DNA from: an uncultured Eudoraea sp.
GTDB lineage: Bacteria; Bacteroidota; Bacteroidia; Flavobacteriales; Flavobacteriaceae
Direction: 5' to 3'
Assembly: GCA_947258405.1 (NCBI GenBank)
Contig: CAMYIE010000001.1
Location: 62,001 to 126,000, forward strand
DNA: 64,000 nucleotides
Shown: one piece after another, positions 1 through 8,066 of the stretch
Position numbering within the stretch: position 1 is the stretch's first letter
How the letters are laid out: each line of letters opens with the position of its first letter
Notes under the pieces: model-generated
The model's input: the letters and a program-made list of their open reading frames with translations, nothing else
What the model was told of the DNA's origin: nothing
Databases searched by the model: none
Translations under genes and position numbers: made by a program

Positions 1-314
1 GGGACGGATATTCTCGTTTTTAGTTTTTCAAGAATGGGAACACTTCCTTTCCAAACCAGGTTTGAGGCATTTTCTATGGTTCCGTGCCTGCTGGAAGCGT
101 TGGGAGCCCCGATTCCAACACCAAGTACGGTCAGATCTTCGGGATAGTCATTTACAAGAGACTTTACCGTATCGTAGAGTTTATCCAGATATTTGTCAAA
201 ATCCGGATATTCACGGGTGCGGAACCAGGTGTCTTTTAAGCAATCGCCCTCTTTGGTTACAAGGCCAACCTTGGTTTTGGTGCCTCCTATATCAATGCCA
301 GCTACTATATCCAT
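1..314 (-). CDS. ROK family sugar kinase (glucokinase-like), 3' end cut by window
   Basis: Only the first ~104 codons are in the window; the C-terminus lies beyond base 1. Translation of the minus strand begins MDIVAGIDIGGTKTKVGLV, the phosphate-1 loop of ROK/actin-fold sugar kinases, and continues with the GVGIGAPN segment typical of the family. ROK proteins that lack an N-terminal helix-turn-helix, as here, are usually cytoplasmic glucokinases that phosphorylate glucose or a related hexose with ATP. The start is the ATG directly before the phosphate loop. A glucokinase would suit the maltose genes about 32 kb away, which would release free glucose, but it is not adjacent to them. Substrate specificity cannot be judged from this fragment. 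Confidence 0.85.
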   Translation of the reverse strand, partial: MDIVAGIDIGGTKTKVGLVTKEGDCLKDTWFRTREYPDFDKYLDKLYDTVKSLVNDYPEDLTVLGVGIGAPNASSRHGTIENASNLVWKGSVPILEKLKTRISV

Positions 315-407
315 GAGTTTCTAAATGTGTTATGGATGAATAAATTGAGGGGTCAAGATATTATTTTTTTGATTGAAAAGGGGCAATTTGAAGTTATGAA
401 ACAACCA

Positions 408-1421
408 CTATTTATTAAACTTCCAGCCAAAGCCCGTATTTAATGTATAATCAAAAGTGGCCCCTGCCGTTGAGGGTTGGTTATCGTAGTTGAAGGACAG
501 TCCGGCACTGATATAAAAATCCTTTATGAACTTATACTTAAACTTAAAACTATAATCGATACGAAAACGATTGTTTTCAGTAAGACTGGGCAAAAACCTT
601 ATTCCGGTAATCAGATCTATTTTATCATAATCGAACATATTAAGAGCAAGAGACACAAAGACTTCCGCGGATTCCGCGTTTTCGTCATTATCTACAAAAT
701 TCTCGATATTGTAGTTAAGACCAGCTGCGACCCCGAAATACATTTTATTGGTATTGACCAGAAACTTGCCATAACCCAGGCTGGGGCTGATTCTGGAATC
801 GAGTGCCTGTGCGGTATTTTGGAGATAGGCGATCTCCGCAGTTATAAAATAATTATTCCCAAGGAGTCTTAATCCTTCGATCTGTGCGTCGGTACGGCTT
901 GTCTCTGCAACACTGTCCTGGGCAGAGATCAAAATATCCAGACTTCCATCTAAAAGCCATCGCACCCCGGAGTAGGAAATACCGGCTGTAGTATTGAACT
1001 GTCTATTATTATTGGCTTTGGTAATATTGGCCCCAATATCTATGGACCCTCTGAACCGACCCCAGAAATTGTCAGCCACCTCCTGAAGAGAGGTAATCTG
1101 ATTGATCGGTACTAATACAACATTGCCATTATTTTCAGTAATGCCGATCTGACCTTCCTTAGTACTTCGCACAAAGCCAAAGAGGTTCCGGGCTTGAGTA
1201 AGTGTAACGATGCACTTGCGTTCGATGGTCATCTCCTTAACCCTGTGGAATTTTATTGTGAAATCACTCTTGCTATAACGGGTTTTTATAGTGATGACAC
1301 CACTGGCCAGGTTCTTTATTTCACCTACCATAAGATCCCCATTTTTAAAACGCAGCGTATCTCTCTGTCCAAAAGATGACAAAGTAGTTATCAGAAGAAG
1401 GAATACACTCAGGCGCAACAT
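408..1421 (-). CDS. DUF481 family outer-membrane protein (copy 1)
   Basis: This 337-residue protein has a cleavable signal peptide (MLRLSVFLLLITTLSSFGQ, cut after Gln). A ~100-residue N-terminal part (DTLRFKNGDLMVGEIK...) resembles a small beta domain, and the rest resembles a DUF481 beta-barrel of alternating amphipathic strands ending ...NTGFGWKFNK, with an aromatic near the C-terminus as in outer-membrane barrels. DUF481 (YdiY-like, 'salt-induced outer membrane protein') has no firmly known biochemical function. The next gene upstream on the same strand (1512-2525) is a close paralogue of identical length, so the two probably arose by tandem duplication. The spacing between them (~90 bp) allows one transcript. 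Confidence 0.85.
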   Translation of the reverse strand: MLRLSVFLLLITTLSSFGQRDTLRFKNGDLMVGEIKNLASGVITIKTRYSKSDFTIKFHRVKEMTIERKCIVTLTQARNLFGFVRSTKEGQIGITENNGNVVLVPINQITSLQEVADNFWGRFRGSIDIGANITKANNNRQFNTTAGISYSGVRWLLDGSLDILISAQDSVAETSRTDAQIEGLRLLGNNYFITAEIAYLQNTAQALDSRISPSLGYGKFLVNTNKMYFGVAAGLNYNIENFVDNDENAESAEVFVSLALNMFDYDKIDLITGIRFLPSLTENNRFRIDYSFKFKYKFIKDFYISAGLSFNYDNQPSTAGATFDYTLNTGFGWKFNK

Positions 1422-1511
1422 GGAACAGCACTTGTTATATCGGTATACAATATAAAGAAACCTTTGAAACTAAGAATCAATTACGTTTAAATGAAAATCC
1501 TGTATAACGAA

Positions 1512-2525
1512 TCAATCATTAAATTTCCACCCCAGGCCACTGGTAATGATATAATCGAATTCGTTTCCGGCTACGGCGGGTTGGTTGTCGTAATTCACAT
1601 TAAACCCCAGTTTTATATATAAGTCCAGGGGGAGATCGTACTTTAACGTAAGGTCATAGTCGGTTCGGAAACGTCCACTTTCCGTTAAACTGGGATATAA
1701 GCGCACACCTGTAATCAAATCGATATCCTTAAAATCGTACATATTAAAACTAGTATCGACAAATACTTCGGCCGAGGTCTTATTTTGTGAATCATCTACA
1801 AAATCCTCTATATTGAGTGTTAAACCTGTTGATACGGCCATGTACAGCTTGTTGGTGCTTACAGGTAATCTACCAACACCTAAACTGGGGGTGGTTCTGC
1901 CGTCGAGTGCCTGTTCGGTATTTCTCAAAAAGGAGACCGATCCACTTATAAACCAGTTCTTTTTTAATATTCGCTGGATATTCACCTTGGCATCTAAACG
2001 CCTCGTTTCAGCCACACCGTCACGGGCAGAACTCAGGAAATTAACAGAACCCTGTGACAGGTACTTTTGACCGTTATAATCCAATACACCCTCACCAGTT
2101 AGCTGCCGATCATTGTTAGCTTTGGTAATGGTGAAGCCCACATCAAAGCGCACTTTAAATCGCTTTAAGAAATTATCCTCAACTTCCTTAAGGCCTATAA
2201 TTTGATTTAAAGGAAAAAATTCCACAGCACCATCATCCCCGGTAAATTGAACCTTGCCTTTCTCGATGGTCCGAACATGGCCAAACTTTCTCCGCCCTCC
2301 AGTAAGCACCAGGATGGCCTTGCGCTGGATGATCATTTCCTCTACTTTATTGAACTCTATCTTAAAATCCTCATCACTATAGGAAGTTTCCATTGTGAGT
2401 ACCCCTGTACTTATTAAAATGATCTCCCCATCGATCATATTGCCGTTGTGTAGCACAATGGTATCATTCTGACCGAAACCCAATAAACCGGTAAATAGCA
2501 ACAGAGTAAATAGAACTCGGGCCAT
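1512..2525 (-). CDS. DUF481 family outer-membrane protein (copy 2)
   Basis: This 337-residue paralogue of the 408-1421 protein starts MARVLFTLLLFTGLLGFGQ with a signal peptide cut after Gln. The N-terminal domain (DTIVLHNGNMIDGEI) and the barrel can be aligned end to end with copy 1: both share the stretch ITKANN(N/D)RQ, the segment DLITG(I/V)R and the end GLGWKFN(D/K). Function is inferred only from DUF481 membership: an outer-membrane barrel of unknown role. Its start is the only ATG consistent with the signal peptide. The two copies have diverged substantially at residue level, so the duplication is not recent. Confidence 0.85.
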   Translation of the reverse strand: MARVLFTLLLFTGLLGFGQNDTIVLHNGNMIDGEIILISTGVLTMETSYSDEDFKIEFNKVEEMIIQRKAILVLTGGRRKFGHVRTIEKGKVQFTGDDGAVEFFPLNQIIGLKEVEDNFLKRFKVRFDVGFTITKANNDRQLTGEGVLDYNGQKYLSQGSVNFLSSARDGVAETRRLDAKVNIQRILKKNWFISGSVSFLRNTEQALDGRTTPSLGVGRLPVSTNKLYMAVSTGLTLNIEDFVDDSQNKTSAEVFVDTSFNMYDFKDIDLITGVRLYPSLTESGRFRTDYDLTLKYDLPLDLYIKLGFNVNYDNQPAVAGNEFDYIITSGLGWKFND

Positions 2526-2665
2526 GTATCAATTCTTAACTATGACTTTGTTTTTGGCCTCACAAGGTAGCAAAAGGAGAGCATTTATGTCTAGTGCTTT
2601 CCGCAGATATTGTGTGTGTAGCACTATTTGGATGGTACTGCACAACTCTCCGCAGCTGGATGAAT

Positions 2666-3178
2666 CTAATGCCTCAGAAAGAGGCTTACCAACCACAACA
2701 CTCCCATAAGATAGACTAAATAAACTTTCCGGCTTATGGCAATGCCTATACATATTGCCACGGCAAAAAGCCTGGGAATGCTAACCATATCATCCATTGT
2801 ATCAAGGCCGGGGATCATATGACTGGCAATATAAATGCCCATTAAACTGAAAACCACCGGCATCCGCTTTCTAAAATAACCCTCAGTATTCTTCACTTCA
2901 GGATCGGGTGTCAGTGCATGAACTAAAAGCAGGAATAAGATGGGTTGTAGTAAAAATATCCAGTATTCAAAGTAGTTTACGCTTTCAAGATCTTTAGCAA
3001 TGAAAAGGAAGAGATAAACATTCCAAATAGCAATTTCGATAAAAACCACCGTGGTAACTAAATAAGGCCAGTATAGATACTCTCTATCAAAAAAACGCCT
3101 CCATTGGCTGAAAAGTTCTGCCAGGGCGACCCCATAGAGTAGCAATGGAATAAACGAAAGGTAATCTGCAATGTTCAT
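2666..3178 (-). CDS. Multipass inner-membrane protein, unknown function
   Basis: This 170-residue protein has about five hydrophobic helices: near residues 8-25, 38-58, 72-90, 108-124 and 135-165. The first loop contains a charged WRRFFDREYLYWPY patch. There is no signal peptide with a cleavage site, and I recognise no motif or family. It lies between the DUF481 pair and a small secreted protein, all on the minus strand; the ~140-bp gap before the DUF481 gene is large enough for a separate promoter. I can say only that it is an integral membrane protein; small polytopic proteins like this are common and poorly characterised in Flavobacteriia. Confidence 0.6.
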   Translation of the reverse strand: MNIADYLSFIPLLLYGVALAELFSQWRRFFDREYLYWPYLVTTVVFIEIAIWNVYLFLFIAKDLESVNYFEYWIFLLQPILFLLLVHALTPDPEVKNTEGYFRKRMPVVFSLMGIYIASHMIPGLDTMDDMVSIPRLFAVAICIGIAISRKVYLVYLMGVLWLVSLFLRH

Positions 3179-3262
3179 TTATATCTATATTAAAAATCCG
3201 AATAATCTTTCGATCATCCAGTAACTGGCAATAATTCCACAAAAATAAGCCGCCGATTTTTC

Positions 3263-3339
3263 CATCGTCTACCGCCCACCGTCCACCGTCTACCAACAAT
3301 TTTCATTTTCATCTTTCCATTTTCAACTCTCAATTCTCC
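3263..3339. repeat. Degenerate heptamer array (eleven 7-bp units)
   Basis: Read on the plus strand the spacer breaks into eleven consecutive 7-bp units with no phase slip, for example TACCGCC, CACCGTC, CACCGTC, TACCAAC, then ATTTTCA, TCTTTCC, ATTTTCA. The unit drifts along the array from a CACCGTC type to an ATTTTCA type. The last units run into the 3' end of the minus-strand gene at 3330, including its stop codon and two preceding codons. Confidence 0.75.
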
Positions 3340-3740
3340 TCAATCCCCCAGCGCTTGTAAGCCGATCTCAAAAACTCCCCATAGATCTCTTTATGGATGG
3401 TAAATTGTTCATCTGACAAGATTTCCTTAAGGTCCATGTCTTGCTTTACCAGATATTCTTCCAACTTTGCTTTGAATTCCTCCCTGGTGTATTCCTGGTC
3501 CTTATCGTCCAGCCTTGCGATTTTAGCAATGTAATAAGTAATGACACTGCTATAATCTGCCTCTTGTTCCTGGCTCAGTTCCATACGCTGTATTTCTTGC
3601 TGGAACCAATTCTGAAGATTGGCCTTTTCTTCATAGGTGAAGATCTGAACCTTGTTCGATTCTTTGTCAGTGCTTTGAGCCCATGCTGAGGCTGAGCCAA
3701 GGGCGATAAGTGATATTAATATGTATTTGGTAAAATTCAT
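3330..3740 (-). CDS. Small secreted helical protein, unknown function
   Basis: This 136-residue protein begins with a signal peptide (MNFTKYILISLIALGSASAWAQ, cut after Ala-Gln). The mature part is highly charged and predicted all-helical (KANLQNWFQQEIQRMELSQE...). It looks like the small periplasmic proteins of Flavobacteriia in which a helical hairpin counts residues around a LSQEQ motif, but I do not recognise a named family. The final codons and the TGA stop are built from the heptamer array at 3263-3339, so the C-terminal residues (EEN) may be array-derived. It is monocistronic as far as the sequence shows. Confidence 0.65.
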   Translation of the reverse strand: MNFTKYILISLIALGSASAWAQSTDKESNKVQIFTYEEKANLQNWFQQEIQRMELSQEQEADYSSVITYYIAKIARLDDKDQEYTREEFKAKLEEYLVKQDMDLKEILSDEQFTIHKEIYGEFLRSAYKRWGIEEN

Positions 3741-3874
3741 AGGTAATTTTTTAAAATTTAATTAAGTTAAATATACAAACAGTAAACGAAGATTTTTGGA
3801 AAGTATTTCAAAGAGGGAACGGGGAAGACATGGCTTAATTTTGTTATTTTTTGTCGTTGAAAAAGATTTATTTA

Positions 3875-4982
3875 ATGAAAAAAGCTAGTTTGGTCCTTCT
3901 GTTCCTGATTATAGCCAATATTATCTTCGCTCAGGTTTGCTCTAATAAGGTCCTTAAGGAAAGCAAAAGGGCTGAACTGGATAGTGTAGCTAAAGATCCT
4001 TTTCCATATCTGCTTCCTATATGGGGTGAAAAAGTGATCAAAATAGGATACGACATTCCATATTCTGCAGTTCTGGGTGTAACGTATGTGACCCAGGAAT
4101 CGGATATACTGATGAGCAATCTAGAGGTGGGATTTAACAATGGAGAACTTTTGGATCTCGATGACTTTATCAGTTTTCCCAGTGCTGTTTCCAGATCAAC
4201 AGCAGTTAATATCCGACCCGATTTCTGGTTGTTCCCATTTCTGAATTTATATGGGATCATGGCGCGCCTGGAAAGCAGCACAGAAATTATCGCTTCCCTG
4301 AGCCTGCCTAATCAGGACAGTTTGAAAATGTTGCCGAATTTACCACCAAGGCAGAGTTTGAAGTTACCACTGTAGGCTTTGGTCTTACACCTACAATTGG
4401 TGTTGGAGGTGGATGGCTGGCTATCGATATGAATTTTAGCTGGACCGATATTCCCGAGCTAAATGAACCAGTATTTACGTATGTTCTGGGACCAAGATTA
4501 GGGAAGACTTTTCAGCTTAAAAAACCTGATAGCAATATAGCGATCTGGATAGGGGGTTTTAGATTAGCGATTAATAATGTTACCAGTGGTTCATTGCCAT
4601 TTTCCAGCATTTTCCCCGATGGGGACCTGGATGAACGAATTATGACCGGTATGGAGAAAGTAGTTGAAAAACAAACAGAGGTTGACCAATGGTATAATTC
4701 TCTTACTCCACCCGAACAAATTGTTAATCGGCCAAAATACGAGGCTATCACCCGTATATTGGGTGCAGCCAATAACTTCCTTTTCAGTTTGGATGATGCC
4801 CGTGAAAATGAGGTTAATTCTACTGTTCAGTACAGTATCGAAAAGAAGCAAAAAGACTTATGGAACTTCTTGGTAGGGACACAGTATCAGTTCAATAAAA
4901 ATCTGATGGCGCGGGTCGAATTCGGGTTTCTAGGATCCCGTACCCAGTTTGTTGCGGACTTCAATATCGGTTCCGATTGTAG
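3875..4982 (+). pseudogene. Outer-membrane barrel-type protein broken by two frameshifts
   Basis: A signal peptide (MKKASLVLLFLIIANIIFAQ, start ATG 3875; an in-frame TTG at 3851 is less likely) opens a protein that runs in frame to ~4308 and then stops at 4375. The continuing sense (QFENVAEFTTKAEF..., later VGFGLTPTIGVGGGW) is in the next frame from ~4312, which implies one lost base near 4295-4312. A second loss near 4972 would restore an ending NIGYRL-stop at 4980-4982, a plausible barrel terminus, instead of an unrelated tail running to 5037 over the 3' end of the convergent gene. The joined protein would be ~369 residues. I do not recognise the family. Either the gene is decaying or the sequence has two base-call errors. 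Confidence 0.7.
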
Positions 4983-4996
4983 GCTTCACGCTATTT

Positions 4997-5917
4997 CTAA
5001 AAGGCCACTGACCATCCCAGGACCACATTATTTGTAATGGCTCCAATGTCTTTCAGCGTCTCAGACCGGAAATAAGTCAGTTTTATATTTTGCTTTTGTC
5101 CCAGAGGATAGCCAAAGGAAAATCCGGCCAAAAAATTACCCCGAACATCATTATTGGGTTGCCGGTTTACCACAGATTGCCCACCTGCACCAAAGGCTGC
5201 TCCTATGGCTACCCAAGCCCTGGAGGGGAAAAATTTAATCAGATGGGTTTGTGTAGAAAAAAGTGGTTTTTGTTCCTTTTCACTATCATTAAAAAAGTCA
5301 TTGTTGTCTGTAAAAAATAAAACCGAGGCCGTTAATTCGTACGACCATAAACCCCAATTGTGAACTAGTCCTGCCTGTGGCCTAAAAACAAATTGGTTGA
5401 GTCCCAGGTTCAGGATTTTTTCGTCGTTGTATTGTCCTAATGGTAAGCTGACCGCCAATGAAACTCCTATAGTAGTATATTTTGGATTTTCAGCTTGGTA
5501 TTTTTTTAGCTCGGCAGGCCCTAAGGCTGGCGGACCTTTTAAATGTATAGAAAAGCGAATCCTCGGATCAGCTAATCCATTGCGTTCAGCGCTGGCAGGA
5601 ATGCCACTTAGAAGGCCTTCCCATCGGGCAAAACTTACAGGCACCAACACATCTAATCTTGCATATTTCTTTGCCAACCTCAACGGATGTACAAAGGAAC
5701 CTACCATCGTATGTACATCTACTTCTACATCCTCTGCTTCCAATAACGGATCAAATAATACATCTCCAAAACTATAGGCATAGCCAAAACCAACAGCCTG
5801 AACGCCAATAGGAATATTACCCCATCTTCTGGGTTCAATATCCTGTCCTTTAAGCACAATGCTGAAGAACAGGAAGATAATGGCCGAGGTCAACTTATTT
5901 GAATAAATACAAAACAC
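4997..5917 (-). CDS. Phenol_MetA_deg-like outer-membrane transporter/barrel protein
   Basis: This 306-residue protein has a hydrophobic N-terminal signal ending ...LFFSIVLKGQ, then a barrel-like sequence with the segments PIGVQAVGFGYAYSFGDVLFDP, SFVHPLRL and VSLAVSLPLGQYNDEK. These match the PF13557 'MetA-pathway of phenol degradation' outer-membrane family, whose members are barrels of uncertain substrate. It ends with an aromatic (…VVLGWSVAF), as outer-membrane barrels do. The first codon is GTG at 5917; a TTG nine codons in (5893) is an alternative that still leaves a signal peptide. It converges on the broken gene at 3875-4982. Confidence 0.75.
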   Translation of the reverse strand: MFCIYSNKLTSAIIFLFFSIVLKGQDIEPRRWGNIPIGVQAVGFGYAYSFGDVLFDPLLEAEDVEVDVHTMVGSFVHPLRLAKKYARLDVLVPVSFARWEGLLSGIPASAERNGLADPRIRFSIHLKGPPALGPAELKKYQAENPKYTTIGVSLAVSLPLGQYNDEKILNLGLNQFVFRPQAGLVHNWGLWSYELTASVLFFTDNNDFFNDSEKEQKPLFSTQTHLIKFFPSRAWVAIGAAFGAGGQSVVNRQPNNDVRGNFLAGFSFGYPLGQKQNIKLTYFRSETLKDIGAITNNVVLGWSVAF

Positions 5918-5989
5918 GCCAATTAATTAAATGTCATGAAATATATGCTTAAATCAGTTTTGATCAAAAGACATACTAACTATTTATAT

Positions 5990-5997
5990 TATATTTG
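5990..5997 (+). promoter_or_regulatory. Candidate Bacteroidota -7 promoter box
   Basis: TATATTTG fits the TAnnTTTG -7 consensus of Bacteroidota sigma-A promoters, ~60 bp before the ATG at 6057. No TTG lies at the usual 17-23 bp upstream spacing; the nearest TTG is at 5960, with a 27-bp spacer. The assignment rests on the -7 box alone. Confidence 0.3.
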
Positions 5998-6056
5998 ATA
6001 ATAAATCTTCTAAATAATTTAATTAGCTAAAGCCTTGTATTAAAACTCCGTTGAGC

Positions 6057-6554
6057 ATGAAGAAACTACTTCTTATCACTACTTGCATCGTCATATTTGT
6101 GGCCTGTGAGTCTAAAGATTCAAATAGCGAAAAAAATGTCGGCCTTGTTGAAAGATATGTCGACGCAGTCCAAAACCTCGATTACGATTTGATGGATACT
6201 TTTCTTTCAGATGACTATATGGGTTATGGACCATCTACCAATGATAGTATTAATAAGGATGATGCGGTGAGTCAATGGAAGGAAAATGTGGATAAACTAT
6301 ACGAGAAAATAGAATATAAAAAGTCAAGAAGTATAGCGGTCACAGTAAAAGAAGGTGTTAATATGGGAGAATGGGTTTCCAACTGGGCCCAACTTGAAAT
6401 AGCTTATAAGAATGACGATCAATCCGTCACTATCTGGGCCAATTCGATTTACAAAATAGACAATGGCAAGATTAGTAGGAGCTTTACCTTCTACAATGAA
6501 GCAGATGTAATGGAGCAGCTCGGTTATATTTTTATTAATCCTGACAATCTTTAG
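6057..6554 (+). CDS. SnoaL/NTF2-like lipoprotein
   Basis: This 165-residue lipoprotein has the signal MKKLLLITTCIVIFVAC with a lipobox ending at Cys17. The mature part resembles the NTF2/SnoaL (DUF4440-like) cone fold: an N-terminal helix with VERYVDAVQNLDYDLMD, the DDYMGYGPSTND loop, and C-terminal strands (VSNWAQLEIAYKN, TIWANSIYKIDNGKI). Such proteins bind small ligands or act as minor isomerase-like domains; the exact role is unknown. I chose ATG 6057 over a TTG six bases earlier because it begins the lipoprotein signal directly. It is followed after 6 bp by the glycine-zipper gene, so the two are probably one transcript. Confidence 0.75.
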   Translation: MKKLLLITTCIVIFVACESKDSNSEKNVGLVERYVDAVQNLDYDLMDTFLSDDYMGYGPSTNDSINKDDAVSQWKENVDKLYEKIEYKKSRSIAVTVKEGVNMGEWVSNWAQLEIAYKNDDQSVTIWANSIYKIDNGKISRSFTFYNEADVMEQLGYIFINPDNL

Positions 6555-6560
6555 ATAACG

Positions 6561-7061
6561 ATGAAATCGATTATTATTACAACAATTAGTTTGCTTTTAC
6601 TTACACCATTAACTGGTGTTGCACAAAACACTTCTTCCATTGGTAACAGCTTGGGCGTTTTTATTTTTCCGGCTGATGGACAAGATCAGGCGCAGCAGAA
6701 TACGGATGAAATGACCTGTTTTAACTGGGCAAAACAACAGACCGGTTACGATCCTCTGAATCCGACACAGTTTGTGGCCGCCGAGGTAGATAAATCTGCC
6801 GATGGCTCCGCAGTAAGGGGCGCTGCTGGTGGAGCAGCAGCCGGAGCAGCTATTGGCGCCATTGCCGGCGATGCTGGTAAGGGTGCGGCAATCGGGGCCA
6901 TTGCAGGTGGTATCCGAGGTCGGAGGGCCAAGAAGTACGGAGAGGCCAAGCAACAGCAGCAGAATGAAGCCGCTGCAAATGCCACGGCGCAGAGCATGGA
7001 GGACGATTATAAAAAAGCGTTTAGTGCCTGCATGGAGGCGAAAGGGTATACAGTTAAATAA
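6561..7061 (+). CDS. Glycine-zipper family secreted protein
   Basis: This 166-residue protein has a signal peptide ending ...PLTGVAQ. The mature domain contains MTCFNWAKQQTGYDP, which resembles a YMGG-like/glycine-zipper N-terminal motif. An uninterrupted small-residue stretch (GAAGGAAAGAAIGAIAGDA...) with the GxxxG spacing of a glycine zipper follows at about residues 78-110. A basic RGRRAKK segment and a helical, glutamine-rich tail with a second cysteine (FSACMEAKGY) close the protein. Glycine-zipper domains insert into or span membranes in the envelope. The tail FSACMEAKGYTVK and the CFNWAKQ motif also occur in other bacterial glycine-zipper proteins. It is likely co-transcribed with the lipoprotein gene just upstream. 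Confidence 0.75.
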   Translation: MKSIIITTISLLLLTPLTGVAQNTSSIGNSLGVFIFPADGQDQAQQNTDEMTCFNWAKQQTGYDPLNPTQFVAAEVDKSADGSAVRGAAGGAAAGAAIGAIAGDAGKGAAIGAIAGGIRGRRAKKYGEAKQQQQNEAAANATAQSMEDDYKKAFSACMEAKGYTVK

Positions 7062-7105
7062 CCTTCCCTCAGCTTTCGGACCTCATAGTCTATTTTTTTC
7101 TGCCT

Positions 7106-7270
7106 ATGCGGTATAGGCCTTCTACTACGGCCGTGTATTGGAGATACCCACTCCGCCCTGGTATGTATATGACGCCTTTAGATTTGAAAGACGCATTCCG
7201 GAAGGAGCTCAGACAAGCCAGCAGGAAAGAGCTTATACGAGTCCTATTTGGTATACACCCAATTAAGTGA
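7106..7270 (+). CDS. Possible 54-codon small ORF
   Basis: An ATG at 7106 opens a 54-codon frame ending in TGA at 7268-7270 (protein starts [20 protein letters not shown] and ends ...VLFGIHPIK). The composition is basic and not obviously random, but I recognise no family and see no promoter. The stop codon is the first base triplet of the heptamer array that follows. It could equally be the remnant of a decayed gene or non-coding. Confidence 0.25.
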   Translation: MRYRPSTTAVYWRYPLRPGMYMTPLDLKDAFRKELRQASRKELIRVLFGIHPIK

Positions 7271-7336
7271 ATAGTGTCCCGATAGTTATCGGGAGTGAAT
7301 AGTGAATAGTGAAAAATGAAAAATGAAAAGTGGGGA
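7267..7336. repeat. Heptamer array interrupted by an 18-bp palindrome
   Basis: Units GTGAATA (three copies), GTGAAAA, ATGAAAA (two copies) and GTGGGGA follow at 7-bp period. Between the first GTGAATA and the next lies the perfect palindrome TCCCGATAGTTATCGGGA at 7277-7294, flanked by GTG on both sides. Similar short palindromes are known as dispersed elements in flavobacterial genomes. Confidence 0.75.
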
Positions 7337-7378
7337 GCAATCAGGAATAAAGAAAACTTCACTTTTCTCCTTTAACTT

Positions 7379-7864
7379 ATGACAATTATGAAAAAAGCAA
7401 TTTTTATTCTATCAGTAGCCTTAATGGCAGGAACTACTATCAACGCCCAATCGATGGACGAGGAAATAGACCTTATGCAATCGGTTTTTGGAATGGAAAA
7501 GAAGGAAATGTACTCCAATTTTATCACCGTCAAAGGTCCTGTTGCCGATAATTTCTGGACGCTATATGATGAGTATGAGACAAAACGCAAAGCCCTGGGG
7601 AAGAAAAGGATAAGTTTGCTTAAAGATTATGCTGAGAATTATGAGACCCACAACCCGGAAAAATTAGACGGGATGATGAATGCGATGATCAAGCAGAAAT
7701 CCAGTTTAGATAAGTTGATGAATCAATATTATAAGAAAATGCGAAGTACTGCTGGCTCTAAGGCCGCTGCGCAGTTTCTTCAGATGGAAACTTTTATACT
7801 GGCAGCGACACGGGTCACAATCATGGAGAATATTCCTTTTATCGGGGAACTGGAAAGTGAATAG
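7379..7864 (+). CDS. Secreted helical protein, unknown function
   Basis: This 161-residue protein has a signal peptide (MKKAIFILSVALMAGTTINAQ from the second ATG at 7388; the first ATG is 7379, giving MTIMKK). The mature chain is helical and charged, with the segment GPVADNFWTLYDEYETKRKA. This resembles the small flavobacterial periplasmic proteins with an ADNFW motif, but I know no assigned function. The stop codon (TAG) lies inside a heptamer repeat unit GTGAATA, as for two other genes in this region. I prefer start 7388 slightly, but both give the same mature protein. Confidence 0.65.
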   Translation: MTIMKKAIFILSVALMAGTTINAQSMDEEIDLMQSVFGMEKKEMYSNFITVKGPVADNFWTLYDEYETKRKALGKKRISLLKDYAENYETHNPEKLDGMMNAMIKQKSSLDKLMNQYYKKMRSTAGSKAAAQFLQMETFILAATRVTIMENIPFIGELESE

Positions 7865-7946
7865 TGATGAGTACAGCATAAAAAGCGGGGAAGTTGGAAG
7901 GCGGAAGACGGAAGACGGTTGACTGAAGTGGGCAGTATGCAGTAGC
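7857..7946. repeat. Heptamer array, 7-bp period
   Basis: Units from 7891 run AAGTTGG, AAGGCGG, AAGACGG, AAGACGG, TTGACTG, AAGTGGG, CAGTATG with a strict 7-bp step. GTGAATA and GTGATGA at 7857-7870 precede them and contain the stop codon of the gene ending at 7864. About 90 bp further, before the DsrE gene, ATCCGTC, CACCGTC and CACCAAA (8037-8057) repeat the CACCGTC unit seen at 3263. Confidence 0.7.
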
Positions 7947-8066
7947 AGTATGAAATTCAGTCCGGAGAATCAAAAGTTAATAACAATATAGATGACGGTT
8001 AATAACAAACGGCAGATGGGACCGCAATAAAAAGCAATCCGTCCACCGTCCACCAAAATAATACTT

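Noticed and set aside
2529-2753. 74-codon minus-strand frame before the DUF481 pair
   Set aside because: It overlaps the membrane-protein gene in another frame, has no recognisable motif, and lacks a signal or start context.
4429-5037. Separate intact gene in the second half of the broken outer-membrane gene
   Set aside because: It has no signal peptide, starts mid-domain, and its tail after 4972 reads as out-of-frame sequence, so it is part of the pseudogene.
6746-6997. Ala/Pro-rich minus-strand frame across the glycine zipper
   Set aside because: It is the reverse reading of the GGC/GCC-rich zipper codons; low-complexity composition follows from the sense strand.
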